DNA of 64,000 bases from Spirochaetota bacterium. GTDB taxonomy: Bacteria; Spirochaetota; Brachyspiria; Brachyspirales; JACRPF01. Both the position numbers and the translations under genes were made by a program. Every line of letters begins with the position of its first letter. The stretch's first letter is position 1. The stretch covers positions 167,166 to 231,165 of the forward strand of contig JACRPF010000008.1 in assembly GCA_016214035.1 (NCBI GenBank), given 5' to 3'. Below the pieces are notes generated by a model that saw only the letters and a list, made by a program, of their open reading frames with translations, had not been told where the DNA came from and searched no databases. Below are positions 26,117 through 34,045 of the stretch, one piece after another.

Positions 26117-27163
26117 CTATTTATATTTTGCCGCAAGTGCTTTCCCGGCCTTCGCGCTCTTATCCGCGAGGTCGAGGATGTGTATCGGACGGCGCGCCCA
26201 CTCGGCGGTGATCACGAGCTTCGTGCCCTTCACCAGATGGTCCGCGACGTTCTGATAATAGCGCCACCACTCGGACGGCGGATTGTTCCCCTTGGATATC
26301 GTCACGCTGCCGTCGTCGTTCGACTTGATCACTTCCCACGTATTGTGATCCATGATATATGAACCTTTCGTACCGGTGATCTCAATCATACCGCGTTTCG
26401 GATTGGAATCGATGGCGGTCAATGCTATCGTCAGCCACTCACCTTTTGCAAAACGCACCACGGCGTAGCCTTCATCTTCATTGGCATCTTTCTTCCACGT
26501 GATCTTCGGACCCCAGAAGCCGTACTTGGCAAAGCCGGTGACTTCTTTGATGTCGTCGTTGAGTATCTGCAGGCTGTACTCGAGGATATGAACGCCCCAG
26601 TCATACATGATGCCGCCGGATATGGTCTTACTCGAACGCCACCAGTCGCGCGGCTTGCCCCATTTACCCATATGCGCTTCGATGCGGACGATATCGCCGA
26701 TGGCGCCGCTCTTGATGGTCTTGAGCCCCTGCATCACGCAGCCGTCCCAATGGCGGTTGTGATACGTGGTGAGGAGCAGGTTCTTCTTTTTCGCTTCAGC
26801 TATCATCGCATCGCATTCAGCGGTGGTGATGGCGAACGGTTTTTCGCAGACAACGCTCTTGCCCGCTTTCAGACACTGGAGCGCGAGTTTGGCATGCGTG
26901 TTGTGCGGTGTGATGATGGTGATGATATCCACGTTCGATGTGGAGAGCATCTTCGCCACCGAATTATACGTCTCGATGCCGGGAAAATCCTTCCGCGCTT
27001 CGGCGAGACGTGTCTCGTCTATTTCCGCAACCGCAACCGGTGTCATGCCGGCTTTCTTCATCTCATTGAGATGTCCGCGGCCCATATTGAATGCGCCGCC
27101 GTATCCGATGACGCCCACCTTGATATCGGCTGCCGTCTTGAACTTACGTTTCTTCGTAGCCAT
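26117..27163 (-). CDS. Gfo/Idh/MocA family oxidoreductase
   Basis: A 348-residue NAD(P)-binding enzyme. KVGVIGYGGAFNMGRGHLNEM carries the cofactor loop, SVVCEKPFAITTAECD the EKP motif, and WWRSSKTISGGIMYDWGVHILEYSLQIL the catalytic region with the conserved Asp and His. Substrate unknown; sugar or inositol oxidation is typical. AAAAGGAG precedes the ATG. A hairpin repeat lies in the 180-bp gap upstream, between it and ThuA. Confidence 0.93.
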   Translation of the reverse strand: MATKKRKFKTAADIKVGVIGYGGAFNMGRGHLNEMKKAGMTPVAVAEIDETRLAEARKDFPGIETYNSVAKMLSTSNVDIITIITPHNTHAKLALQCLKAGKSVVCEKPFAITTAECDAMIAEAKKKNLLLTTYHNRHWDGCVMQGLKTIKSGAIGDIVRIEAHMGKWGKPRDWWRSSKTISGGIMYDWGVHILEYSLQILNDDIKEVTGFAKYGFWGPKITWKKDANEDEGYAVVRFAKGEWLTIALTAIDSNPKRGMIEITGTKGSYIMDHNTWEVIKSNDDGSVTISKGNNPPSEWWRYYQNVADHLVKGTKLVITAEWARRPIHILDLADKSAKAGKALAAKYK

Positions 27164-27220
27164 TCTGTTTCTCCTTTTAATATTTATCGCTTTTCGAGAT
27201 TATTTATCTACTCTTTATTG

Positions 27221-27309
27221 CTGTCGCTCTCGCCGAACGTCCGGTTCGGCTGGCGCTCAGCTATCGCGGGCAAAGCCATTACAGAATTATTGTCGCGCAT
27301 CCATGCGCG
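27221..27309. repeat. Intergenic hairpin-pair repeat, copy 2
   Basis: Hairpins GCCGAAC/GTTCGGC (27232-27238 and 27244-27250, loop GTCCG) and CGCGCAT/ATGCGCG (27294-27300 and 27303-27309). The flanks CTGTCGCTCTC and TGGCGCT are identical to copy 1, but four of seven stem pairs differ and all remain paired. Confidence 0.65.
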
Positions 27310-27343
27310 TTGTATATTCTATCTCTCCTTCGCTATTGTTTTA

Positions 27344-27997
27344 TTAAGCCCGCGATGCCCAAATCATCCCCCGCCTTACTATCTCTTTCACCTCAGGCAC
27401 ATCGAAATCCTTAGCCACGTGGCCGAGCGACGTGTAGAACACTTTGCCGCTGAACCACTGGCGCTTCCACACCACCGGCATCACGCAGCCTTTCACCCAG
27501 GTATAGCCCTGATGCTCGCCCGAGAACGTCGTCGTCGCGAGCACATCGTTCGACGGATCAACATGCATGTAATACTGTTCGGACTTCATCTTGAAATCCG
27601 ATAATCCTTTTACGATCGGGTCATCCTTCTTCGTGATATTCACCGTATAATCGATTACACCGCCCGGATGCGCCACCCACTGGCCGCCGGTCATGAACTG
27701 ATACTGTGTATTCAGGCGAAACGAATCGCACATGCCGCCGTGCCATCCGGCCATGCCCACGCCGCTCGCGACCGCATCGATGAGTCCTTTTTCCTGCTCT
27801 TTCGTAATCTGCGACATCGTCCATACGGGAACGACGAGCGAGAGCGATTTCATGTACGCTTCATCGAGATACACATCAAGTGTGTTCACCAGATTGACGT
27901 CATAACCTTCTTTCTTAAGTACTTCTACAAAGATGTTCGCGCACTGTTCCGGTTCATGTCCGTTCCAGCCGCCCCAGGTAACCAATGCTTTCTTCAT
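27344..27997 (-). CDS. ThuA domain-containing protein
   Basis: A 217-residue ThuA-like protein with a class-I-glutamine-amidotransferase-like fold. [65 protein letters not shown] and FYTSLGHV are the family landmarks. In rhizobia, ThuA acts with ThuB, a Gfo/Idh/MocA enzyme, in 3-keto metabolism of trehalose and related sugars. The neighbours here, two Gfo/Idh/MocA genes, fit that partnership. GGAGG lies 8 bases before the ATG. The 18-base gap from the upstream gene supports an operon. Confidence 0.9.
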   Translation of the reverse strand: MKKALVTWGGWNGHEPEQCANIFVEVLKKEGYDVNLVNTLDVYLDEAYMKSLSLVVPVWTMSQITKEQEKGLIDAVASGVGMAGWHGGMCDSFRLNTQYQFMTGGQWVAHPGGVIDYTVNITKKDDPIVKGLSDFKMKSEQYYMHVDPSNDVLATTTFSGEHQGYTWVKGCVMPVVWKRQWFSGKVFYTSLGHVAKDFDVPEVKEIVRRGMIWASRA

Positions 27998-28015
27998 TCA
28001 CTTATCCTCCTACCA

Positions 28016-29131
28016 TTAATCGTTGACAACGCCTTCGGCAAGACCCGCGGGCATTGCTTTCGGCTGAGAACATTTCGACTTGAGCGTGAGCGTTTTTTTT
28101 GCTTTCGATGCTTCTTCGAATGACAGCATGATGTCGAGCACATGCGCGCCAATCTCGCCGCTCGCACGCACCGCGCGTTTGTTGCGTATCGCCATGGCCA
28201 TATCGGCCACACCGATGCCGCGGCTGTTCGCAGCATGCGTAAGCGGTATCTCCTCCCACTGCGCCGTTTTCGGATCGGCACCGGGCTTGAAGAGCTTCAC
28301 CGGACCGCCGAATGTATTCGGGTCGGGCACGGAGAGCGTGCCGTCGGTGCCGTATATCTCAATGCGCGGCAGATTGTGTTTCCACACATCGAAACTCATC
28401 ACCATGGATACGACGGCGTCGTTGGCGAATCGTATCGTTCCCGCGTGATGCGTTTCCGTCTCAACCGTGATGACCTTGCCAGATTTCGGTGCACTCGTTA
28501 TCGTGCGCGTTGCGAACGACTTCTTCGTCATCGCGGCCACTTCCACCGCCGGCCCGAGCAGCGTCACGAGCGCAGTGATGTAATACGGCCCCATGTCGAG
28601 CATCGGTCCGCCGCCCTTCGCATAATAAAACTCGGGGTCCGGATGCCATGATTCGTGCCCGTGACAGAGCATGAACGCCGTGGCGCCGATGGGTTTACCG
28701 ATTGCGCCATCCTCGATAAGCTTACGGCACGTCTGTATACCGCCGCCGAGCACCGTGTCGGGAGCCGAACCGGTAAGCAGCCCTCGTTTTGCCGCCGCCT
28801 TGAGAACAGCGGATGCTTCATCACGGGTCACCGCGAACGGTTTTTCCGTATACGCGTGTTTGCCCGCGGCAAGTATCTTCAGATTCACCGGCGCATGCGC
28901 CTGTGGCACGGTGAGATTCACCACGATATCGATATCGTCCGCCGCGATGAGCGCGTCGGGCGAGTCATAGACTTTCGGAATGGACATTTCGGCCGCAAGC
29001 GCCTTTGCTTTCGCGGCGTCAAGGTCGGCACAGGCGACAAGCTCCACCGCTTCGCATTTTCGCAGTCCGGGAACATATGCTTTCTTGCAGATATTTCCGC
29101 AGCCTATTATTCCTACCCTGACCTTATCCAT
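28016..29131 (-). CDS. Gfo/Idh/MocA family oxidoreductase
   Basis: A 371-residue dehydrogenase with RVGIIGCGNICKKAYVPGLRKC at the cofactor site, HAYTEKPFAVTRDEASAVL as the EKP motif and GGGPMLDMGPYYITALVTLLG in the catalytic region. The MGPYY in place of GxH is the layout of a distinct subgroup in which a Tyr replaces the usual His, so its mechanism may differ from the four others. CGGAG precedes the start. It sits 11 bases after the upstream isomerase gene. Confidence 0.92.
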   Translation of the reverse strand: MDKVRVGIIGCGNICKKAYVPGLRKCEAVELVACADLDAAKAKALAAEMSIPKVYDSPDALIAADDIDIVVNLTVPQAHAPVNLKILAAGKHAYTEKPFAVTRDEASAVLKAAAKRGLLTGSAPDTVLGGGIQTCRKLIEDGAIGKPIGATAFMLCHGHESWHPDPEFYYAKGGGPMLDMGPYYITALVTLLGPAVEVAAMTKKSFATRTITSAPKSGKVITVETETHHAGTIRFANDAVVSMVMSFDVWKHNLPRIEIYGTDGTLSVPDPNTFGGPVKLFKPGADPKTAQWEEIPLTHAANSRGIGVADMAMAIRNKRAVRASGEIGAHVLDIMLSFEEASKAKKTLTLKSKCSQPKAMPAGLAEGVVND

Positions 29132-29142
29132 ACTATGCTCCG

Positions 29143-29913
29143 TTATTTTATGCCGAGACTGCGCAGATGGTCATACGACATCTTCACAGACTGGAACGCG
29201 TCGACTTCGCATTTGTCCTGTTCGACGACGAGCCAGCGTGCGCCCGCTTTTTTGGCGGCGTCGGCGATAGCCTTCCAGTTGAACATACCCTGGCCGAGTT
29301 CGCAGAGCGTTACCTGGTCGGCTTTGATGGTATATTCTTTGAAGTGAACGGTATAAAAACGTCCCTTGTATGCGTTGATGAAATCGATGGGATTCATCCC
29401 GCCGTTCTGCACCCAGCAGAGGTCAGGCTGCGGATAGAGATATTTTTTATCAACGGTTGCGTACATCGTCTCGAGCATAGTCTTGCCGTTGAACTTTTCG
29501 AATTCGAATTTGTGATTATGATAGCCGAGTTTCATGCCGTCGGCGGCGAGTCGTTTGCCGGCCGCTTCGAGATCGGCGCAGAGTTTTTTGACGCCGTCAG
29601 CGGTGCGGTATTCGGCGGCGCTCCATGCGACCACCGCGTGTTCGAAACCGAGCGTCTTCATGCGCGCCAGGGTTCTGTCGTAGCTTTTGGTGAGATTATC
29701 CAAACCAAGGTGCGTCGATATGACGGTGATACCGTGCTTATCGAGCGACGCCTTCATCGCGTTGTCATCGAATTCCCAAAGACCGGCAAGTTCAATGGCC
29801 TGGTAGCCTATCTCTTTCAGGCGTGCCATTGTTTTGTCGAAATCCTCGATGGTCTTGGTGTGATCGCGCATCGTGTAGAGCTGCAGCGCGATGTTCGTGT
29901 TCGGAAGCTTCAT
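29143..29913 (-). CDS. Xylose-isomerase-like TIM-barrel sugar isomerase/epimerase
   Basis: A 256-residue TIM barrel and the first gene of the minus-strand operon. Landmarks are MARLKEIGYQAIELAGLWEF, ISTHLGLDN, KLGYHNHKFEFEKF, DLCWVQNGGMNPIDFI, TVHFKEYTIKAD and LVVEQDKC. Together they give the spaced Glu, Asp, His and Glu metal sites. Similar in length and layout to the isomerase at 25325. AAGGAG lies 6 bases before the ATG. A near-consensus promoter and a perfect palindrome lie upstream. Confidence 0.89.
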   Translation of the reverse strand: MKLPNTNIALQLYTMRDHTKTIEDFDKTMARLKEIGYQAIELAGLWEFDDNAMKASLDKHGITVISTHLGLDNLTKSYDRTLARMKTLGFEHAVVAWSAAEYRTADGVKKLCADLEAAGKRLAADGMKLGYHNHKFEFEKFNGKTMLETMYATVDKKYLYPQPDLCWVQNGGMNPIDFINAYKGRFYTVHFKEYTIKADQVTLCELGQGMFNWKAIADAAKKAGARWLVVEQDKCEVDAFQSVKMSYDHLRSLGIK

Positions 29914-29944
29914 GATGTCTCCTTGTTAATTATGACAATATTTT

Positions 29945-29999
29945 ATGCACCATAGTGCATAGCGGGTACAAATATAATACCGTGCATAAGTGAAGTCAA
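29945..29999 (-). promoter_or_regulatory. Promoter and palindromic operator of the minus-strand sugar operon
   Basis: On the minus strand, TTGACT (29999-29994), a 17-base spacer and TATATT (29976-29971). Just downstream, ATGCAC (29945-29950) and GTGCAT (29955-29960) form a palindrome with a 4-base centre. A third TATGCAC half-site lies in the promoter spacer. A repressor bound there would block transcription. Which of the two LacI proteins, if either, binds is unknown. Confidence 0.6.
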
Positions 30000-30029
30000 G
30001 CATGCGGATAAAAAAAGTTACGATAGAGC

Positions 30030-30073
30030 TTGACTTTCACCTACTTTGCTATTATTGTATGGTGTAACGTTAC
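30030..30073 (+). promoter_or_regulatory. Promoter and LacI-type operator of the plus-strand sugar operon
   Basis: TTGACT (30030-30035), a 17-base spacer and TATTGT (30053-30058), followed by the perfect palindrome GTAACGTTAC (30064-30073). The centred CG and position downstream of the -10 are typical of LacI-family operators. It shares GCTTGACTT with the opposing promoter and with the hydrolase promoter at 33952. Confidence 0.6.
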
Positions 30074-30089
30074 GCTATTGGAGTTATCT

Positions 30090-31079
30090 ATGAACGTTGC
30101 CATCATCGGTTACGGCGGACTTGGTAAGCTTCACGCCAGAAACCTTGGAAAAATGAATGATTTCAAGCTTACCGCCATCTGCGATATCAACTACGTACCC
30201 CAGGCGGACAACACGTATTCACATTTCGGCCCTGCAGGTACGGCCGGGAAACCGGAATTCACGGTGTACGAGAAATCGGCCAAGATGTTCAAAAATGAGA
30301 AAATTGATATCGTCATCGATGCGCTGCCGAGTTATCTGCACACCGAATACAATATCGAGGCGCTGGAAAACGGCTGCCATGTGTTCACTGAGAAACCCTT
30401 TGCGCTCACCGTCAAAGACTGTGAAGCGGTCATACGCGCGGCGAAAGAGAATCGCCGTACGCTCATGGTGGGACACTGCATGCGCTTCTGGCCGGGCTGG
30501 AAAGAACTGAAAGAGTATATGAGCGACAAGCGATATGGAAAACTTCGGTATCTGTCGCTGCGCCGCATGGGCGGTTCCCCGCGCAAGGAAAGCTGGTTCA
30601 GTAATCCTAAAAAATCCGGCGGCGTCACGATGGACCTTCATATCCATGATGTGGACTTCGCCAATTACCTCTTCGGCAAACCGCGTGCAATCAGTGCAAG
30701 CGGAATATATGACAAAGCGAAAGGTATTGATGTCGTCAACGCACAGTACCGGTACAACGATGCCGTTGTCAAAATCGAGAACGGATGGATTGGCCAGTCG
30801 GCCTTCGTCATGGAATATCAGGCGGTCTTCGACAATAAGGTCCTCACCTATGAAGACGGCAAGCTGCTGGGATTCGATACCGGTGATAAGAAGTTTACCG
30901 AGATACCCGTGGAAAACATGGGCGGCCATCAGGCGGAGCTCGCATACTTCCTCGATTGTGTGAAGAACGGCAAAAAGCCCGCCGTATGTCTCCCCGAGCA
31001 TTCGAGGGATTCTATCGCTCTCGCTCTTGCCGGGGCAGCCAGCATGAAAAGCGGCAGAACAGTTTCATTGAAAAAATAA
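30090..31079 (+). CDS. Gfo/Idh/MocA family oxidoreductase
   Basis: A 329-residue enzyme, first in the plus-strand operon. NVAIIGYGGLGKLHARNLGKM is the cofactor site, HVFTEKPFALTVKDCEAVI the EKP motif, and WFSNPKKSGGVTMDLHIHDVDFANYLFG the catalytic region with Asp and two His. The start at 30090 follows GGAG and directly precedes MNVAIIGYGG; a longer in-frame start at 30030 would place the promoter inside the gene and is rejected. Two TIM-barrel isomerases follow. Confidence 0.94.
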   Translation: MNVAIIGYGGLGKLHARNLGKMNDFKLTAICDINYVPQADNTYSHFGPAGTAGKPEFTVYEKSAKMFKNEKIDIVIDALPSYLHTEYNIEALENGCHVFTEKPFALTVKDCEAVIRAAKENRRTLMVGHCMRFWPGWKELKEYMSDKRYGKLRYLSLRRMGGSPRKESWFSNPKKSGGVTMDLHIHDVDFANYLFGKPRAISASGIYDKAKGIDVVNAQYRYNDAVVKIENGWIGQSAFVMEYQAVFDNKVLTYEDGKLLGFDTGDKKFTEIPVENMGGHQAELAYFLDCVKNGKKPAVCLPEHSRDSIALALAGAASMKSGRTVSLKK

Positions 31080-31109
31080 TCAAAATAAATAATCCGAGGA
31101 GAATACATC

Positions 31110-31925
31110 ATGGATATCGGCGTCATCACACGGCTCGTTGAAGGAAAGAACACGTTTGAAGAAGTGAAGAAGTTCAATCTGAAGGTATGTCAGCTCGTGA
31201 ACTGGAATCCATCGCTTTGGCGCGATGATATAGCCGCACAGGTACTACGCGACATGAAATCCACCGGCATACGCGTCTGCGGGCTCTGGGCGGGATACAC
31301 GGGACCGTCGAAATGGAATTTCACCGAAGGCCCTTCCACACTCGGCCTTACGCCGAAAGAGTACCGCGCATCACGCGTTGCAGAACTGAAACTCGCCGCC
31401 GACTTCGCCGCTAAAACAAAAATTCCGGCAATCATCACACACGCGGGGTTCCTGCCCGAGAACATGACCGACACGGAATATCTGCCCGTACTCGATGCCA
31501 TAAAAGACATCGGCGCACACTGCAAAAAGCTCGGTGTGGCGTTCTGGTTCGAGACGGGACAGGAAACGCCGGTGACGCTCCTGCGCTTCATCGAGGAAAG
31601 CGGCCTCGACAACCTCGGCATCAATCTCGATCCGGCAAACCTGATACTGTATGGCAAGGGCAATCCCATCGACTCGCTCGATGTGTTCGGTAAATACGTA
31701 AAAAATGTCCATGCAAAAGACGGCGTATATCCCACGGATGGACGCAATCTCGGCAAGGAGACGCCTATCGGTGCCGGCAAAGTACGCTTCCCCGAGTTCA
31801 TCAAACGGCTCAAGGAAATCGGCTATACCGGGGAACTCATCATCGAACGTGAGATAAGCGGGAGTCAAAAAGATGATGACATAAAAAAGTCAATCGGCGA
31901 CCTGACAACATGGATTCATGCGTAA
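31110..31925 (+). CDS. Xylose-isomerase-like TIM-barrel sugar isomerase/epimerase
   Basis: A 271-residue TIM barrel. Landmarks are VCGLWAGYTGPSKWNF, KLGVAFWFETGQETP with the first metal Glu, NLGINLDPANLILYG with Asp, KNVHAKDGVYP with His and ELIIEREISG with the last Glu. GAGGAG is 8 bases before the ATG. It follows the Gfo/Idh/MocA gene after 30 bases and precedes a second isomerase by 27, so three genes share one transcript. Substrate unknown. Confidence 0.9.
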   Translation: MDIGVITRLVEGKNTFEEVKKFNLKVCQLVNWNPSLWRDDIAAQVLRDMKSTGIRVCGLWAGYTGPSKWNFTEGPSTLGLTPKEYRASRVAELKLAADFAAKTKIPAIITHAGFLPENMTDTEYLPVLDAIKDIGAHCKKLGVAFWFETGQETPVTLLRFIEESGLDNLGINLDPANLILYGKGNPIDSLDVFGKYVKNVHAKDGVYPTDGRNLGKETPIGAGKVRFPEFIKRLKEIGYTGELIIEREISGSQKDDDIKKSIGDLTTWIHA

Positions 31926-31952
31926 TAAATAGTTAAGGTTGAGGAATATAAA

Positions 31953-32711
31953 ATGAAAAACAAGAACAAGATATCCTGCCGCGTGGGCGTGTACGAAAGC
32001 ATCGAATCCGCGGCGAAACATCTGCCTCAGGCGGGTATTCGATTCGCCGAGATCAACGCGGCTCCCGCGGGCGAACTCGAAAAGACCGCAGCTATCTTCA
32101 GCGCAAACGGTGTAACTCCGCTTACCTTAAGCGGGGAACTCAACTGCGACAACCCCGCGTCCATCGATGCTGTCATCGCCGCATGCGCCGCAGCACAATC
32201 GATCGGCGTATCGTTATTCTTTCTCAGCACGAAAGGCTCAGACCGTGCCGCGGCGACACTGGTGCTCAAACGAGTCGGCGACGCCGCGGCGAAACACGGC
32301 GTGACTCTCTGCCTCGAAACGCATCCTCCGTTCTGCCAGAATGCCGACGATATGCTCCGCACCATGCATGATGTGGCCCACCCGAACGTACGCATCAATT
32401 TCGACACGGCCAATATCTTCTATTATAACCAGAACATGGACAGCGCGGATGAACTGAAAAAGATCATCGCATCGGTTGCGAGCGTACACCTCAAGGACAC
32501 CGACGGCGGTTTCAAGTCCGGAAATTTCCCCGTCTTCGGGAAGGGTGTAGTACGCTTCCCCGAGATTTTCGCGCAACTGCACCGGGCCGGGTTCACAGGC
32601 CCCCTGACCATGGAAGTTGAAGGCGCACTTGTCTCGGGTCTCGATATAGAGAAACGGCATGCGGTGGTGACCGGATGCATGGAATATCTGAAAAGCATCG
32701 GAGAAGCATAG
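31953..32711 (+). CDS. Xylose-isomerase-like TIM-barrel sugar isomerase/epimerase
   Basis: A 252-residue TIM barrel, the fifth in the locus. KHGVTLCLETHPPFCQNADDM has the first Glu, RINFDTANIFYYNQNMD the Asp, ASVHLKDTDGG the His and LTMEVEGALVSG the last Glu. It starts with a lysine-rich stretch (KNKNKISCRVGVYES) and has no signal. GAGG lies upstream of the ATG. It is followed by a LacI gene after 15 bases. Confidence 0.88.
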   Translation: MKNKNKISCRVGVYESIESAAKHLPQAGIRFAEINAAPAGELEKTAAIFSANGVTPLTLSGELNCDNPASIDAVIAACAAAQSIGVSLFFLSTKGSDRAAATLVLKRVGDAAAKHGVTLCLETHPPFCQNADDMLRTMHDVAHPNVRINFDTANIFYYNQNMDSADELKKIIASVASVHLKDTDGGFKSGNFPVFGKGVVRFPEIFAQLHRAGFTGPLTMEVEGALVSGLDIEKRHAVVTGCMEYLKSIGEA

Positions 32712-32726
32712 CGCGGATTTACGCGG

Positions 32727-33743
32727 ATGGATAAAAGCCCCTCGACAATAAAGGATATCGCCAGACTTGCCGGAGTGGGAACCACGTCCGTATCGAAATA
32801 CTTTTCCGGCAAAGGCTATCTCAGCGAGGAGACGCGCGCACGCATCGATGCGGCGGTAAAAAAAACCGACTACCGCATCAACAAGAGCGCAAGCTCACTT
32901 AAGAGCAGAAGCACACGGGAACTGGCGATAGTCATCCCCGAAAAAAACACATATACCAGTTATGCCCGCGACCATTTCATGGCGCAGAAATTCGCCGCAG
33001 CAATTGAAGCGGCATTCCTGCAGAAATACGACCTGCTTCTGGTGTATGCGCCCACAGAACCTGACGCATTTGAGCACATCGTCCGCACGCACACGTTCGC
33101 CGGAGTACTCTTCCTCGAGCGCGTACCCGAACATTTTGCCGAGACACTGACGCGTTTCGGCATCCCCTATGTTTTTTCAAATTTCACATCGCTTGCCCCG
33201 GGAACTCCTGAGCAGACCGATAACGCAGTGAACGCCGCGGTAAGCGATTTCCGCGGTATGATTGCCGATGTTTTTCAGTTCGCCGTGCAGAACGGGTACC
33301 GCACAATCGGGTTCCAGGGATTTCTCAACCGCATCGATGATGCATCGGCCTTTATCAGCGGTTTGTGCGGAAGCCACGGCATCCATGATGTTTCCTCCGT
33401 TCTCACCGAATACTGCACCGGCAAAACGGATGCATCTTCGATCCTGATCAGTGATTCAGAAGAAAAAACGCTCCTGGTCATTGAAAACCGCTCATTCGCG
33501 ATGAAAGCGCATCGTGAGCTTTTCACGGTTCCGCAGAATACAATCGGGCTCATCGCTATGGACGATTTTCCGGAATTTTCATCTGTCGTACCGGAAATAA
33601 GTCACCTCGCGCAGGATACCGACCGCATGTCAAAAGAATGCATCACACTGCTCACCGGGATGATAACCCGCGGTGAGATGAAATGCTCCGCGGTGTATGT
33701 GCCGGTACGGCTCGTTAGGAAGGGGACTACGGCACTGCAGTAA
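32727..33743 (+). CDS. LacI family transcriptional regulator
   Basis: A 338-residue LacI/GalR-type regulator. The HTH is at about 7-30 (TIKDIARLAGVGTTSVSKYFSGKGYLSEETRARI), with an unusual recognition helix TTSVSKYFSG in place of the common xxTVSRALNG. The sensor domain is less conserved than that of the first LacI (GVLFLERVPEHFAETLTRF, GLIAMDDFPEFSSVVPEISHLAQD). It ends the plus-strand operon and may control it and the hydrolase gene downstream. Inducer unknown. Confidence 0.88.
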   Translation: MDKSPSTIKDIARLAGVGTTSVSKYFSGKGYLSEETRARIDAAVKKTDYRINKSASSLKSRSTRELAIVIPEKNTYTSYARDHFMAQKFAAAIEAAFLQKYDLLLVYAPTEPDAFEHIVRTHTFAGVLFLERVPEHFAETLTRFGIPYVFSNFTSLAPGTPEQTDNAVNAAVSDFRGMIADVFQFAVQNGYRTIGFQGFLNRIDDASAFISGLCGSHGIHDVSSVLTEYCTGKTDASSILISDSEEKTLLVIENRSFAMKAHRELFTVPQNTIGLIAMDDFPEFSSVVPEISHLAQDTDRMSKECITLLTGMITRGEMKCSAVYVPVRLVRKGTTALQ

Positions 33744-33756
33744 CAGAAATAATACC

Positions 33757-33900
33757 GTCGCTCCCGCGATGCTCGCCGCCTTCGCCATCCAGGCGGCGGC
33801 TCGTTCGAGCGCATCCATGCGCTCATACATCCTGCACCGCTGGTGCTAGCGAAGCGCGGGTATTTATTTACTCCCCGTTATTGCAGCGCATCCGTGCGCT
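33757..33900. repeat. Intergenic hairpin repeat, copy 3 (extended)
   Basis: Between 33743 and the hydrolase promoter lie four hairpins: GCCGCC/GGCGGC (33775-33780, 33792-33797), GAGCGCAT/ATGCGCTC (33807-33814, 33817-33824), GCACC/GGTGC (33834-33838, 33842-33846) and AGCGCA/TGCGCT (33885-33890, 33895-33900). CGTCGCTC at the left and GCTAGCGAAGCGCGGG at the right match copies 1 and 2. This explains most of the 302-bp gap; the rest is the promoter. Confidence 0.6.
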
Positions 33901-33951
33901 CATGGGTGCAATATGCTAATATGATCGGGTTATGCGTAGCCCGCGCTTTGC

Positions 33952-33994
33952 TTGACTTTCAATTTTCCCATGATTATACTATTGCCAACGATAG
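33952..33994 (+). promoter_or_regulatory. Promoter and LacI-like operator for the hydrolase gene
   Basis: TTGACT (33952-33957), a 17-base spacer and TATACT (33975-33980). Next comes the imperfect palindrome TGCCAACGATAGCA, with a central CG as in LacI operators. AACG sits 35 bases after the -35 start, almost as in the promoter at 30030 (36 bases), so the two may share a regulator. Confidence 0.55.
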
Positions 33995-34045
33995 CATCGC
34001 TGATTTTTGGCTATTTTTTTAAAAAACTGTCGTTTTGAGGCGATT

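Noticed and set aside
33900..33951. Possible tRNA-like structure in the gap before the hydrolase gene
   Set aside because: No acceptor stem, TpsiC-like motif or anticodon arm could be drawn; the hairpins belong to the repeat.
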